DNA of 64,000 bases from Larkinella sp. C7 (GCF_006149005.1 NZ_VBSL01000001.1:248001-312000), one strand, 5' to 3'. Shown: positions 15,865-25,135, counted from the stretch's first letter. Numbers and translations: made by a program. The notes: generated by a model from the sequence alone, not told the origin.

Positions 15865-18819
15865 CTAGTTCAGGGCTTCGAACAGGATTTCGGCCGGATG
15901 CTTTGCCAGACGCCCCGTTCCGTCTTTAATCTGATGGCGGCAACTGGTTCCGGGCGCGGCAATCAACACCTCCGCAGGCTGCTCACGGACCGTTGGAAAC
16001 AAAACCAGTTCACCCACCTGCATCGACAGCGCGTAGTGTTCTTTTTCGTAGCCAAACGAACCCGCCATCCCGCAGCAACCGGAAGGAATCAGTTGCACCT
16101 CATAGTTTTCGGGCAATGACAGCATTCTTTTCGTTGGTACCTGCGAGGCCAGGGCTTTCTGGTGGCAGTGGCCGTGTAGCTTAATCAGTCGTTTTTCGGA
16201 CGTGAAGGCGGTTTTGGTAATGTTGCCCCTATCCATTTCCTGTGCAATGAATTCATCGACCAGCAACGAATTCTTGGCCAGATGCTGAGCGGCCGCTTTT
16301 AATTCCGGGGGCATCAAATCCGCGTATTCGTCCCGAAATCCCAGAATGGCCGACGGTTCGATGCCGATCAAGGGGGTTTCAGCGGTAATCAGATCTTTCA
16401 ACCGGTTTACATTCTCAATGGCAATTTTCTGCGCATCCCGCACCAGGCCTTTCGAGAGATACGTCCGTCCGCTTTCCAGATGGTCGGGAATGATCACGTC
16501 ATAGCCCAGTCGTTCAAGCAGTTGTATGGTTTTCTGACCAACTTCCACGTCGTTGTAATTTGTAAATTCATCGCAGAAGAGGTAGACGGTCTGGCGGTTT
16601 TTACGCGCCGGAACTGCCCGGTTTTTCCACCATTTCTTCAAGGTCGTTCCCGCCAGTTCCGGCATGGTTCGATCCGGGTGAAAACCGGCCATCCGGTTGG
16701 CAATCCGCCGAAGCGCGGGCGTGTCATAAATCGCGTTGTAAGCCCAGGGAGCCACACTCGCCAGCGACATCAGTTTCGTAAAATTACCGATCAGGCGGGA
16801 GCGCAACGGCGTTCCGTTGGCGTCGTAATAATGCTGCAAAAATTCCGCCTTCATCCGGCTGATGTCTACACTCGATGGACACTCGGATTTGCACCCTTTG
16901 CAGGACAAACACAAATCCATCACTTCCTTGATTTCTTCGTGATCGAACTGATTGGATTTGTCGGAGTTGGTCAGAAACTGGCGGAGGATGTTGGCCCGCG
17001 CCCGGGTCGTGTCGCGCTCCCGGCGGGTTGCCATGTAGCTGGGGCACATCGTTCCACCTGTGACAGCGGTTTTTCGACAATCGCCTGATCCGCTGCACTT
17101 TTCGGCCAGATTGAGAATACCGTCTTCCGCCGAAAAATCAAAAATGGTGTCGATCGGAACCGGTTTCTGATCGGGTTGGTACCGCAGAAATTCGTTCATC
17201 GGCGGGGTATCCACAATTTTCCCCGGATTAAAAATGCGCTGCGGGTCCCACATCCGCTTGATGTCCTGCACCAACTGAAAGTTAGCGTCTCCAATCATGT
17301 ACGGAATAAACTCACCCCGCAAGCGCCCGTCGCCGTGTTCGCCCGACAGCGAACCGCCGTATTTTTTTACCAGCTCCGCCGTATCGGCCAGCAAGGCCCG
17401 AAACTGCAGCCGGCCTTCATTCGATTTCAGGTTGATCAGCGGCAGCACATGGAGTTCTCCCGCACCGGCGTGGGCCGAATATTCGAGCGTCAGGCCATGC
17501 TTTTCGGCGGCCATTCGGTCCAGTTCATCAATGTAGTCGGGCAAATCGCGGACATCCACGGCGCAGTCTTCAATGACATTCGCCGGTTTATCGTCACCCG
17601 GAATGTTGTACATAATGCTCAACCCGGCCTTCCGCAGGTTCCAGGCTTTGACAGCTTCCTGGTCAAACAAAATCGGAAACGCGTAACCTAACCCCTTCTC
17701 TTTCAACGCAGTAATAAGGCGATTGGCCTTTCCGGTAACGGCTTCAACGGTATCGTCAAAAAACTCGACCATCAATACCGCCTTGGGGTCACCCTCCACA
17801 AAATCCCGGTTTTTGGCCTGCTCAATGTTGCCTTTGGTCAATTGCAGAATGTAATCATCGACGAGTTCAGAAGCCGAGCAGCGGTGTTCCAGGGCTACCA
17901 GATTGGCTTCCAGCGATTGCCGGATGGTGACAAAATGGGCACAAACCAGTGCACTTTTTTTCGGCGGCAGCGGCAACAGGTTCAGTTTGGCTTCGGTAAT
18001 AAAACACAGCGTCCCTTCCGAGCCCGCAATGAGTTTGCAGAAGTTGAACTGCTGGTCGGGATTCTGCTCAAAAAACGGCAGTAATTCATCGAGCGCGTAG
18101 CCCGTATTCCGGCGGGTGATGGTCGGCTTGGGAAAACCGGCCCGTATCTGTTTCTGATTTTGTGATCCACTGAGCAGGTCGCGAACCTGCTGATACAACC
18201 GCTGTTCGAGCGGACTCACAACCCCAACACCCCGGCATTTGCCGTCAAATTCGTCACGACTCAAACTCCGGAAGGTCACTTCAGCACCGTCGCTTAAAAT
18301 CGCTTTCACTTCCAGCAGGTGGTGGCGCGTGCTGCCCCAGACAATTGAGTGCAGCCCGCAGGAATTATTGCCGATCATTCCACCAACCATTGCCCGGCTG
18401 GCAGTGGAGGTTTCCGGTCCAAACATCAGGCCGTGCGGTTTTAAAACCGCATTCAGATCGTCACGGATCACACCCGGCTGAACCCGAACCCATCCCGCTT
18501 CGGGATTGATTTCCAGAACGTTCGAAAAATATTTGGAACAGTCGGCTACGATGCCGCCACCGACTACCTGCCCGGCCAGCGACGTTCCGGCGGCTCTCGG
18601 AATCAGTGAGGTCTGGTTTTGGCGGGCAAACCGCACCAGCCGTTTGATGTCTTCCGGCGTTTTGGGAAGGGCAACGGCCAGCGGTTTTTCCTGATACACC
18701 GATGCATCCGTGGCGTAGAGCAGGCGCATGGCTTCGTGTTCGGGAGATTGGTCGTGGTAGAGTTCTCCCTCGAACGACTGTGCGAGCGATGAAAAGGTAG
18801 GGGCGGGAATTTTAAACAT
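15865..18819 (-). CDS. FAD-binding and 4Fe-4S D-2-hydroxyacid dehydrogenase (YdiJ/Dld-like fusion)
   Basis: At 984 residues this is a fusion of a GlcD-like FAD domain and a GlcF-like iron-sulphur domain. The PCMH-type FAD site includes IPRAAGTSLAGQVVGGG and IGNNSCGLHSIVWG; the FAD-oxidase C-terminal lid contains GEHGDGRLRGE. The two ferredoxin-like clusters are seen as CSGSGDCRK with CPSY and CLSCKGCKSECP. The C-terminal CCG repeats include HGHCHQKAL and SGCCGMAGSFGYE. Members oxidise D-lactate or D-2-hydroxyglutarate and pass electrons to a carrier. Which substrate applies here is not decided by the sequence. It is probably cytoplasmic and membrane-associated. Confidence 0.9.
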   Translation of the reverse strand: MFKIPAPTFSSLAQSFEGELYHDQSPEHEAMRLLYATDASVYQEKPLAVALPKTPEDIKRLVRFARQNQTSLIPRAAGTSLAGQVVGGGIVADCSKYFSNVLEINPEAGWVRVQPGVIRDDLNAVLKPHGLMFGPETSTASRAMVGGMIGNNSCGLHSIVWGSTRHHLLEVKAILSDGAEVTFRSLSRDEFDGKCRGVGVVSPLEQRLYQQVRDLLSGSQNQKQIRAGFPKPTITRRNTGYALDELLPFFEQNPDQQFNFCKLIAGSEGTLCFITEAKLNLLPLPPKKSALVCAHFVTIRQSLEANLVALEHRCSASELVDDYILQLTKGNIEQAKNRDFVEGDPKAVLMVEFFDDTVEAVTGKANRLITALKEKGLGYAFPILFDQEAVKAWNLRKAGLSIMYNIPGDDKPANVIEDCAVDVRDLPDYIDELDRMAAEKHGLTLEYSAHAGAGELHVLPLINLKSNEGRLQFRALLADTAELVKKYGGSLSGEHGDGRLRGEFIPYMIGDANFQLVQDIKRMWDPQRIFNPGKIVDTPPMNEFLRYQPDQKPVPIDTIFDFSAEDGILNLAEKCSGSGDCRKTAVTGGTMCPSYMATRRERDTTRARANILRQFLTNSDKSNQFDHEEIKEVMDLCLSCKGCKSECPSSVDISRMKAEFLQHYYDANGTPLRSRLIGNFTKLMSLASVAPWAYNAIYDTPALRRIANRMAGFHPDRTMPELAGTTLKKWWKNRAVPARKNRQTVYLFCDEFTNYNDVEVGQKTIQLLERLGYDVIIPDHLESGRTYLSKGLVRDAQKIAIENVNRLKDLITAETPLIGIEPSAILGFRDEYADLMPPELKAAAQHLAKNSLLVDEFIAQEMDRGNITKTAFTSEKRLIKLHGHCHQKALASQVPTKRMLSLPENYEVQLIPSGCCGMAGSFGYEKEHYALSMQVGELVLFPTVREQPAEVLIAAPGTSCRHQIKDGTGRLAKHPAEILFEALN

Positions 18820-18987
18820 AAAAGGCGAAAACCGGTCTGGGAACCGGCGAAATTAGGAACGAATGTCTTGAAAAAAAACAAAAGGCCGACCGCAGTTGGT
18901 CAGGCCGGGTAAAAAGATCCCATCTCCACAGCAGACAATTTTCACCAAAAATAGTTTATAGCCTACAAACCACTCACTTGAACGACA

Positions 18988-19170
18988 ATGAGCGTAAAAA
19001 GCATTTTCGGAATTATACTGACATTGGCCGGACTGGTCGGCCTGATTTACGGCGGCATGGATCTGACCAGCGGGGGCGTCGCCCGGGCGTCCTGGATTTA
19101 CCTCATCATGGGCGGCATTTTCTTCTTTTCCGGGATTAGTCTGATTCGCAGCACGAAAGACGCAGCCTGA
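18988..19170 (+). CDS. Small two-helix membrane protein
   Basis: The 60-residue product has two hydrophobic stretches (about residues 6-24 and 36-54) joined by a short loop, MDLTSGGVARASW. It resembles small DUF3185-type membrane proteins in which a first helix ends in YGG. The ATG at 18988 and the stop at 19170 are compact, and codon use is similar to neighbours. It is divergent from the dehydrogenase gene and converges with the DUF1648 gene, ending 10 bp from it. The function is unknown. Confidence 0.6.
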   Translation: MSVKSIFGIILTLAGLVGLIYGGMDLTSGGVARASWIYLIMGGIFFFSGISLIRSTKDAA

Positions 19171-19180
19171 CCGAAAACCG

Positions 19181-19678
19181 TCATTTCCAGCGGTAGACCC
19201 GGACCGCATAAAAAACAGAAATACCGATCAACGCCAATACAAAAAGAACGATTTGAATCCCTTTTGTATGAATTGGATTGGAATTCGATGCCGCCAGCAA
19301 CCAGTTCCAGAGCGTCCAGATCATAAAGGTCATGAATGCCAGTGACAGCATAGCCATCATTTCGTGCGCATTCCGCAGTTGACGCTCCCGGTTTTCGGGT
19401 GTAATTGGAAACGGCATGTTGTAAAGATCGATCGGGATGGAACGGAAGCTCCAGAATAACAGAAAAACAAACGCCGAAAGTCCCGGTACGATGAACAGTT
19501 GCCCGCGACCACCCCAGCGATCCGGTTTTCCGCCCAGACCAAAATGAACGGGGATGGTTTCGGGCAGTTGGGCATAATACCCAATGATCAGAACAACCTG
19601 CCCGACCAGCAACAGCAAGGTCAGGGCATTCAACAGGCGTTCTGTTCTTGGAACGGCGGTGGAAAGCAGGGGTTTCAT
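19181..19678 (-). CDS. DUF1648-domain membrane protein
   Basis: The 165-residue protein has four predicted membrane segments. The segment after the first one, LPETIPVHFGLGGKPDRWGGR, is the hallmark of DUF1648, found alone or within larger immunity/SdpI-like membrane proteins. The start chosen is the ATG at 19678, 10 bp after the stop of the MATE gene; an ATG at 19714 would overlap that gene by 26 bp. It is probably co-transcribed with the exporter. The biochemical role of the domain is not established. Confidence 0.78.
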   Translation of the reverse strand: MKPLLSTAVPRTERLLNALTLLLLVGQVVLIIGYYAQLPETIPVHFGLGGKPDRWGGRGQLFIVPGLSAFVFLLFWSFRSIPIDLYNMPFPITPENRERQLRNAHEMMAMLSLAFMTFMIWTLWNWLLAASNSNPIHTKGIQIVLFVLALIGISVFYAVRVYRWK

Positions 19679-19688
19679 CTCAATTAAG

Positions 19689-21071
19689 TTAAGGGTTGTA
19701 AACGGTTTTTTCAACCGCAGTCGATTTTAGCCGCCGAACCAGCCGAAAAAACCGGATTGGGAACAGAATGGCCGCCATCGTCAAACCGGCCAGCAGACCG
19801 ATCCAGATACCGATCGCGCCCAGGTTAAACCAGAAGCCCAGCACATAACTCATCGGCAAACCGATGATCCAGTAAGCAAACAGGCTGATGATGGTTGGCG
19901 TATTGACGTCCGACAAACCACGCAACATACCAATTCCGACCACCTGGATGCCGTCTGACAGTTGGAAAAAACCGGCCATGATGACCAGCGAAGCCGCGAT
20001 GGCGGCCACCTCAGCATGATCGCGGATGTACCAGCTCACCAGCCAGTCGTTGGCCGTCAGGAAAACCACCGCCGGTAGACCCATGAACACAAAAACCAGC
20101 CACAAAGCCGCTACGCCGGCCCGGCGCACGGCGGCCAGGTTGGAGCGACCCAACGCACGGCTAACCCGAATGGAACCCGCAGCCGAAATTCCGGTGGCCA
20201 TCATATAGGTAATCGAAGCCATGTTGATGGCAATCTGGTGCGCGGCCAGTTGGTCGGTTCCGAGCCAGCCCGCCATCATGGCAGCCAGCGAAAACGTTGC
20301 CACTTCAAAGAAAAACGTAAACCCACCCGGCAGGCCCAGTTGCAAAATCTGACGAATGTGCCTGCTCACCCGCAGCGTCTGAAATGAGGGTAGAAAGTAA
20401 GCCTGGAACAGGCGGTTTCGCCGAATGTAGAGAATGATCGCGGCTGCCATGAAGCTGCGTGAAAGCAGTGTTCCCAGCGCCGAACCCTGAACGCCCAGCG
20501 CCGGAAACGGGCCGACGCCTTTGATCAGTACATAATTGAGCAATGCATTGAGAAACAGAGCCAACAAGGTGATGATCAAGGCAATTCGCGGATACGAAAG
20601 ACCGTCGCACAACTGCCGGGCGGCAATAAACAGAAACAGCGGAATGTTCGACACACTGAGAATGAGCAGGAAATTCCGGCCGATTTCGGTGACCTCCGGC
20701 GTCTGTCCAAACTGGTCATAAAAGTAGGCCACACCGACACCGACCAGCCCCAGCGCCAAACCCAGCCACAGGGCAACCCACAAACCCGCCCGGAACAACC
20801 GGTTGATCTCGGCGGCATCGTTGCGCCCGCGAGCCTGCGACACCAGCGCAGCCACCACCGACAGACCGCCCACGCCAATGCTCGATACCAGAAAAGACAG
20901 CGACACCGATAACCCAGCCCCCGCCAGCGGAATGGCGCCCAACAACCGCCCAACGAACAGATCGTCGGTGACACCCATCAACACCACACCCAATTGGGCA
21001 ATCACAATCGGAATGCTCAGCCGGATGGTGTCGGCGAGTTCCGGTTTATACATCTGGTACCACTGCTTCAT
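19689..21071 (-). CDS. MATE-family multidrug/metabolite exporter
   Basis: From the ATG at 21071 the protein is 460 residues with about 12 membrane helices in two homologous halves, the usual MATE size. The first helix contains LSIPIVIAQLGVVLMGVTDDLFVGRLLGA, matching the NorM-like pattern with the conserved acidic residue region, and the seventh-helix region is GLPGGFTFFFEVATFSLAAMM. MATE proteins export cationic drugs or metabolites in exchange for sodium or protons. Which ion and which substrate cannot be decided. A DUF1648 membrane gene follows 10 bp downstream. Confidence 0.88.
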   Translation of the reverse strand: MKQWYQMYKPELADTIRLSIPIVIAQLGVVLMGVTDDLFVGRLLGAIPLAGAGLSVSLSFLVSSIGVGGLSVVAALVSQARGRNDAAEINRLFRAGLWVALWLGLALGLVGVGVAYFYDQFGQTPEVTEIGRNFLLILSVSNIPLFLFIAARQLCDGLSYPRIALIITLLALFLNALLNYVLIKGVGPFPALGVQGSALGTLLSRSFMAAAIILYIRRNRLFQAYFLPSFQTLRVSRHIRQILQLGLPGGFTFFFEVATFSLAAMMAGWLGTDQLAAHQIAINMASITYMMATGISAAGSIRVSRALGRSNLAAVRRAGVAALWLVFVFMGLPAVVFLTANDWLVSWYIRDHAEVAAIAASLVIMAGFFQLSDGIQVVGIGMLRGLSDVNTPTIISLFAYWIIGLPMSYVLGFWFNLGAIGIWIGLLAGLTMAAILFPIRFFRLVRRLKSTAVEKTVYNP

Positions 21072-21155
21072 GCTTTCCCAACAGCAACTTTTCAACGCTT
21101 GTTCCGGTCGTCGACGCTCGGGAAAGGATTAATGATGGTGCAAGACTTTTTTTGT

Positions 21156-21163
21156 TACTTTTG
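21156..21163 (+). promoter_or_regulatory. Bacteroidota -7 promoter box for DUF4290-murA
   Basis: TACTTTTG is an exact TAnnTTTG match 29 bp before the TTG start at 21193, and is identical to the box at 2712. No clear -33 TTTG is seen at the usual distance. Confidence 0.45.
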
Positions 21164-21192
21164 TCTAAACATACCATAGACGCCCCAATCGA

Positions 21193-21999
21193 TTGAAAGA
21201 GTACGGCAGCAACATCCAAAAATTAGTCGAACATCTACAGACTATCGAAGACCGCGAGAAGCGCACCCGCTACGCGCACATCCTGGTAGAACTGATGCGG
21301 CAGATCCATCCCAACATGCGGGATAATCAGGATTACTATAATAAATTGTGGGACGACCTCTACATCATGTCAGGCTTCAAGCTCGATGTGGATAGCCCCT
21401 ACCCGCCCCCGACGGCGGACGTCCTGGGGAAGAAGCCGCAGCCCGTTCCGTATAATACCCACGGTTTGCGCTACAAACACTACGGTCAGAACATCAACCT
21501 CCTGATTGCTAAGGCCATTTCTCTGGAAGATTCCGAAGAACGCCTGGCCTTCGTTTCGTACATGGCCAAGTTGATGAAGACGTTTTATTCGACCTGGAAC
21601 AAGGAGGCTGTGGAAGACGAGACGATCCTGACCAACCTCGACGAGATGGCGAACGGCAAGCTCCACGCCGACATCATGTCGATTCGAACCAACGGTTTTG
21701 TCGATGCCACCCCGCGCGAACGGACGGGGGATCAACCGCCCCGGCGGACGCCCAGCGGTCCTTCTCACGGCCGGAATGAAGGATCAGCGCCATCCCACGG
21801 TCGTCACGATGGCTCAGGACAAGCTTACAACCGGAACGAAACGTCGGGAAACCGCCAAAATAACCCCAACTTCTACCCCAACCAGGGATCGCGTGGTCAC
21901 CGGGATGGTGGAGCTGGCGGCCGTGACAACCGCGATGGCGGACACCGGAACGACCGTTTCAGAGGTGGCAACAATCCCAATAACCGCAAAAGACGCTAA
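21193..21999 (+). CDS. DUF4290-domain protein
   Basis: The 268-residue protein starts with a TTG codon at 21193 (KEYGSNIQKLVEHL follows); no ATG is available that keeps the domain. Residues 1-170 form the DUF4290 domain, known only from Bacteroidota, with REKRTRYAHILVELMRQIHP near the N-terminus. Residues from about 175 on are a disordered, Gly/Arg/Asn-rich tail of the RGG type (GGAGGRDNRDGG and similar), which often binds RNA. The function is unknown. It is followed 105 bp later by murA, a conserved neighbourhood in this phylum as far as I know. Confidence 0.85.
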   Translation: MKEYGSNIQKLVEHLQTIEDREKRTRYAHILVELMRQIHPNMRDNQDYYNKLWDDLYIMSGFKLDVDSPYPPPTADVLGKKPQPVPYNTHGLRYKHYGQNINLLIAKAISLEDSEERLAFVSYMAKLMKTFYSTWNKEAVEDETILTNLDEMANGKLHADIMSIRTNGFVDATPRERTGDQPPRRTPSGPSHGRNEGSAPSHGRHDGSGQAYNRNETSGNRQNNPNFYPNQGSRGHRDGGAGGRDNRDGGHRNDRFRGGNNPNNRKRR

Positions 22000-22015
22000 A
22001 CAGAGTGAAGAGTGC

Positions 22016-22099
22016 AGAGTTAAGAGATATGAGTTAGCCGCTCGTGTGGCTGACTGGTACGCACTTAACTTTTCACTTTTAACTCTTAATTCTTAACTC
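22016..22099. repeat. Imperfect intergenic inverted repeat upstream of murA
   Basis: 22016-22035 (GAGTTAAGA... type) pairs imperfectly, about 17 of 20, with the complement of sequence ending at 22098. The spacer contains GTGGCTGAC, also seen in the hairpin at 59527. It lies directly before the murA start and belongs loosely to the window's low-complexity palindrome class. Confidence 0.45.
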
Positions 22100-22104
22100 C
22101 CCAT

Positions 22105-23412
22105 ATGGCTTCTTTCCGAATTGCCGGTGACCAACATTTGAAAGGCGAAATCAACCCGCAGGGCGCTAAAAACGAAGCACTCCAGATTCTGTGTGCGGTT
22201 TTGTTGACTGATCAGCCGGTCACCATTCATAATATTCCTGACATCCGTGACGTCAACAAATTGATCGAACTTCTGGGCGATCTGGGCGTTCAGGTCCAGC
22301 AGTTATCTCCTTCATCGTACCGTTTTCAGGCCGATCAGGTCGATATTGCCATTCTGGACACGGCCGACTACCGCGAAAAAGCTTCTGCCCTACGCGGCTC
22401 GGTCATGCTGCTGGGACCCATGCTGGGCCGTTTCAAAACCGGACGGATTCCGCGGCCCGGTGGCGACAAAATTGGCCGTCGGCGACTGGATACGCACTTT
22501 CTGGGTTTTGAAAAACTGGGTGCCAAATTCAATTTCGACTCCGACGAAAGTGGCATGTACCATGTCGATGCCAGCCATTTGAAGGGCACCTACATGCTGC
22601 TGGACGAAGCCTCCGTTACCGGAACCGCCAATGTGGTGATGGCCGCCGTGCTGGCCGAAGGCACCACGACGATCTACAATGCCGCCTGCGAACCGTATTT
22701 GCAGCAACTGTGCTCGATGCTGAACCGCATGGGCGCCAAAATCAGCGGTATTTCTTCCAACCTGCTCACCATCGAGGGCGTCGACAAACTGGGCGGAACC
22801 GACCACACCATGTTGCCCGACATGATCGAAATTGGGTCATTCATCGGTTTGGCTGCCATGACGCAGTCGGAAATAACGATCAAAAACTGCCAGATTCCGC
22901 AATTGGGCATCATTCCCGACGTTTTCAAACGGCTGGGAATCAAGATGGAATTTCGGGGCGACGACATTTTTGTGCCGGCGCAGGAGCACTACCAGATCGA
23001 GAGTTTTCTGGATGGCGGCATGATGACGGTTTCTGACGCGCCCTGGCCCGGTTTCACACCGGATTTGCTCAGCATTGTGCTCGTCACGGCCATTCAGGCG
23101 CAGGGAACACTGCTCGTACACCAGAAGATGTTCGAAAGCCGGTTGTTTTTTGTGGATAAACTGATTGAAATGGGTGCCCAGATGATTCTGTGCGATCCGC
23201 ACCGGGCCACGGTCATTGGGCTGAATCGCCAGCAGCAACTGAAAGGCATCCGGATGTCGTCACCCGATATACGTGCGGGCGTTGCCCTGCTGATTGCGGC
23301 TCTTTCGGCCAAAGGCGAAAGCATTATCGACAACATCGAGCAAATTGACCGGGGGTATCAAAACATCGACGGCCGACTCAACGCGATTGGAGCCAAAATC
23401 GAGCGATTGTAA
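22105..23412 (+). CDS. murA: UDP-N-acetylglucosamine 1-carboxyvinyltransferase
   Basis: MurA catalyses the first committed step of peptidoglycan synthesis, transferring enolpyruvate from phosphoenolpyruvate to UDP-GlcNAc in the cytoplasm. The 435-residue protein has the usual length and the N-terminal GAKNEAL motif (Lys22, Asn23). The active-site loop reads PRPGGDKIGRRRLDTHF: the position of the fosfomycin-target Cys115 of E. coli is Asp121 here (codon 22465-22467). Asp at this site is known in naturally fosfomycin-resistant MurA enzymes such as those of Mycobacterium and Chlamydia and keeps activity. The gene follows a DUF4290 gene and is closed by a strong terminator. Confidence 0.95.
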   Translation: MASFRIAGDQHLKGEINPQGAKNEALQILCAVLLTDQPVTIHNIPDIRDVNKLIELLGDLGVQVQQLSPSSYRFQADQVDIAILDTADYREKASALRGSVMLLGPMLGRFKTGRIPRPGGDKIGRRRLDTHFLGFEKLGAKFNFDSDESGMYHVDASHLKGTYMLLDEASVTGTANVVMAAVLAEGTTTIYNAACEPYLQQLCSMLNRMGAKISGISSNLLTIEGVDKLGGTDHTMLPDMIEIGSFIGLAAMTQSEITIKNCQIPQLGIIPDVFKRLGIKMEFRGDDIFVPAQEHYQIESFLDGGMMTVSDAPWPGFTPDLLSIVLVTAIQAQGTLLVHQKMFESRLFFVDKLIEMGAQMILCDPHRATVIGLNRQQQLKGIRMSSPDIRAGVALLIAALSAKGESIIDNIEQIDRGYQNIDGRLNAIGAKIERL

Positions 23413-23438
23413 CTTACCACGATTTCCTTGTGATTTTC

Positions 23439-23469
23439 AAAAAGCCGCCCCAAAATGGGGCGGCTTTTT
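23439..23469 (+). terminator. Rho-independent terminator of murA
   Basis: AAAAAGCCGCCCC (23439-23451) pairs perfectly with GGGGCGGCTTTTT (23457-23469) around the loop AAAAT, 27 bp after the murA stop. The terminal T-run marks it as a plus-strand terminator. Confidence 0.9.
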
Positions 23470-23501
23470 GAATGTAAATGCTATTTATTTTGTATTCCTT
23501 G

Positions 23502-23530
23502 TGATAAGCGATAGTATTTTTTGATAAGCG
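23502..23530. repeat. Direct repeat of TGATAAGCG with 20-bp period
   Basis: TGATAAGCG occurs at 23502-23510 and again at 23522-23530, exactly two helical turns apart, about 90 bp before the small gene at 23617. This spacing would suit a dimeric activator or response regulator, but there is no other support. Confidence 0.35.
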
Positions 23531-23616
23531 GTACGTATTATGCAGTAAAACGAACGTTATAGTTCATGAAGGGTGCGCGGCAGATCCTTCACCGTATTCC
23601 TAAAAACAACAGATCA

Positions 23617-23814
23617 ATGAACCCTACCAGCGAACTTTACCAGCGGCTGAGCGCCCGCCGGAATGCCTTGTTAGTGCATTACAGCCACAACGACACCCTC
23701 AAAAGCAGCGATCCGGCTACGTATCGGAAATATCAGGGTGAACTTCGGGATTTAAACCGGAAATTACGCCTGATCCGGGGTCAGATGGAAGAGAACCCAA
23801 CTCTCCATAGCTAG
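23617..23814 (+). CDS. Small hypothetical protein, 65 aa
   Basis: Starting at the ATG at 23617, the product is a charged, helical protein (NPTSELYQRLSARRNALL ... LRDLNRKLRLIRGQMEE) that looks like a short coiled coil. The frame is open further upstream to 23566, but that part does not look like protein. No family is recognised. It converges with the gene ending at 23878. Confidence 0.45.
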   Translation: MNPTSELYQRLSARRNALLVHYSHNDTLKSSDPATYRKYQGELRDLNRKLRLIRGQMEENPTLHS

Positions 23815-23877
23815 ACTGTTCTGTACGGTAACTCCACTCGGCATCAGGAGATTGATGTCCATTACGCCACTGTGCCC

Positions 23878-24171
23878 CTACGTGTAAGAAGCTTTCGGTT
23901 TGGGAGCCGAATCTTTCATGCTTTCCGGTTCCGAATCCGGTGTATTCTTGTTCAGATAAAACGTACGGTGGCAACGCCGGCAACGGAAATACTTGAGCGG
24001 AAGGTAGTCATAAAGCCGACGAACGTAGAGGGGTCTGTTCGTTCGTTCCAGGTGCATGGCCGTGTGGCAGTGACTACACTCACAGACTTTTTGGGTGTTC
24101 AATACAATTACCAGCAGCAGGATGATGTAAAGGGCTGCCAGGCCAATGAGTGCGTAAAGTACCAGGATCAT
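23878..24171 (-). CDS. Membrane-anchored zinc-ribbon-like small protein
   Basis: The 97-residue protein has one strong N-terminal membrane helix (residues about 2-26) followed by two Cys pairs, CECSHC and CRRCH, separated by about 30 residues, which together form a probable zinc ribbon. The C-terminus is polar and low-complexity. Small membrane zinc-ribbon proteins of this kind are common in Bacteroidota and have no assigned role. The cysteine spacing and the anchor argue that the frame is real. Confidence 0.65.
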   Translation of the reverse strand: MILVLYALIGLAALYIILLLVIVLNTQKVCECSHCHTAMHLERTNRPLYVRRLYDYLPLKYFRCRRCHRTFYLNKNTPDSEPESMKDSAPKPKASYT

Positions 24172-24422
24172 TTATAGCTATGAACGATGTGGGTTAATGA
24201 ATCTGCAAAATTGAGTTACCTACGAATAGGAGACAATTTTAGTTGCGTCGAAGTGGCAAAATATTTATTTTTTTTACCCTATGGCCCCCAAATTGTTTAA
24301 TTCCAACCGCTTTATACCTAACAATCAAGGCATTACTTTGTCATGATTTTCGTTTTCGCCAATGCCGCGGACACACATTCTTTCCATTTTGTATCTTTAC
24401 GGCTTTCTTGAACGGATACACC

Positions 24423-25055
24423 ATGGCGAAATCGCCCAAATATTACGTCGTCTGGAAAGGGCGGCAAAAAGGAGTTTACGATACCTGGGAAGGCTGTCAG
24501 GAGCAGATTCAGAATTTTCCCGGCGCTCTATACAAATCGTTTGAAAGCCGCACGGTGGCCGACAAAGCGCTGGGCGAAAAACCGCATCTGCATTTGCAGG
24601 GCAAAGGGCCGGGAACGGATGGCAAAAGCCAGAAGCTATTTGTTGGTAAACCCATCGCCGACAGCATTGCCGTCGATGCCGCCTGGAACACGGCCACCGG
24701 CGATATGGAATACCAGGGCGTGCATGCCACCACGAAGCAACTCCTCTTCCACCAGGGCCCTCATCCCGACGGTACCAATAACATCGGCGAATTTCTGGCC
24801 ATCGTTCACGCCCTGGCGTGGTTGAAACAGCGCGACAGCAATCTGCCCATTTATTCCGATTCACGGACGGCCATTAGCTGGGTCCTGAAAAAGAAAGCCA
24901 ATACCAAATTGGAAGAAACACCCCGCAACGCCCACCTGTTCGAGCTGATCGACCGGGCCGAAAACTGGCTGAAAACCAATAACTTCCTCAACAAAATCCT
25001 GAAATGGGAAACCGAATACTGGGGCGAAAACCCCGCCGACTTTGGTCGAAAATGA
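24423..25055 (+). CDS. Ribonuclease H with N-terminal viroplasmin domain
   Basis: The 210-residue protein starts MAKSPKYYVVWKGRQKGVY, a viroplasmin/RHBD domain (residues 1-45) that binds RNA-DNA hybrids in eukaryotic-type RNase H1. A linker leads to the nuclease domain with the catalytic set Asp85 (IAVDAAW), Glu123 (NNIGEFLA), Asp146 (YSDSRTA) and Asp206 (NPADFG). It cleaves RNA in RNA-DNA hybrids, for example R-loops and primers. The ATG at 24423 is chosen because it begins the viroplasmin fold; the upstream open frame is AT-rich and noncoding. A palindromic repeat follows directly. Confidence 0.9.
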   Translation: MAKSPKYYVVWKGRQKGVYDTWEGCQEQIQNFPGALYKSFESRTVADKALGEKPHLHLQGKGPGTDGKSQKLFVGKPIADSIAVDAAWNTATGDMEYQGVHATTKQLLFHQGPHPDGTNNIGEFLAIVHALAWLKQRDSNLPIYSDSRTAISWVLKKKANTKLEETPRNAHLFELIDRAENWLKTNNFLNKILKWETEYWGENPADFGRK

Positions 25056-25059
25056 GAGA

Positions 25060-25135
25060 AATGATAAATTATGGATGATGAACGATGAAGGTACGCGTCA
25101 GTCAATTCATCGTCCATCATCCATAATTCACCATT
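25060..25135. repeat. Intergenic inverted repeat with ACGCGTCAG core
   Basis: 25060-25089 and 25106-25135 are complementary at 27 of 30 positions. The arms resemble those at 7647-7732 (ATTATG, GATGATGAACGATGAA). The 16-base spacer holds ACGCGTCAG (25093-25101), also found in the spacer of the repeat at 36405-36501 and in the hairpin at 59527. It fills the gap between the RNase H and trmN6 genes. Confidence 0.8.

Noticed and set aside
24243-24422. N-terminal extension of the RNase H gene
   Set aside because: The extra 60 codons come from AT-rich DNA and do not match the viroplasmin start, which fits the ATG at 24423.
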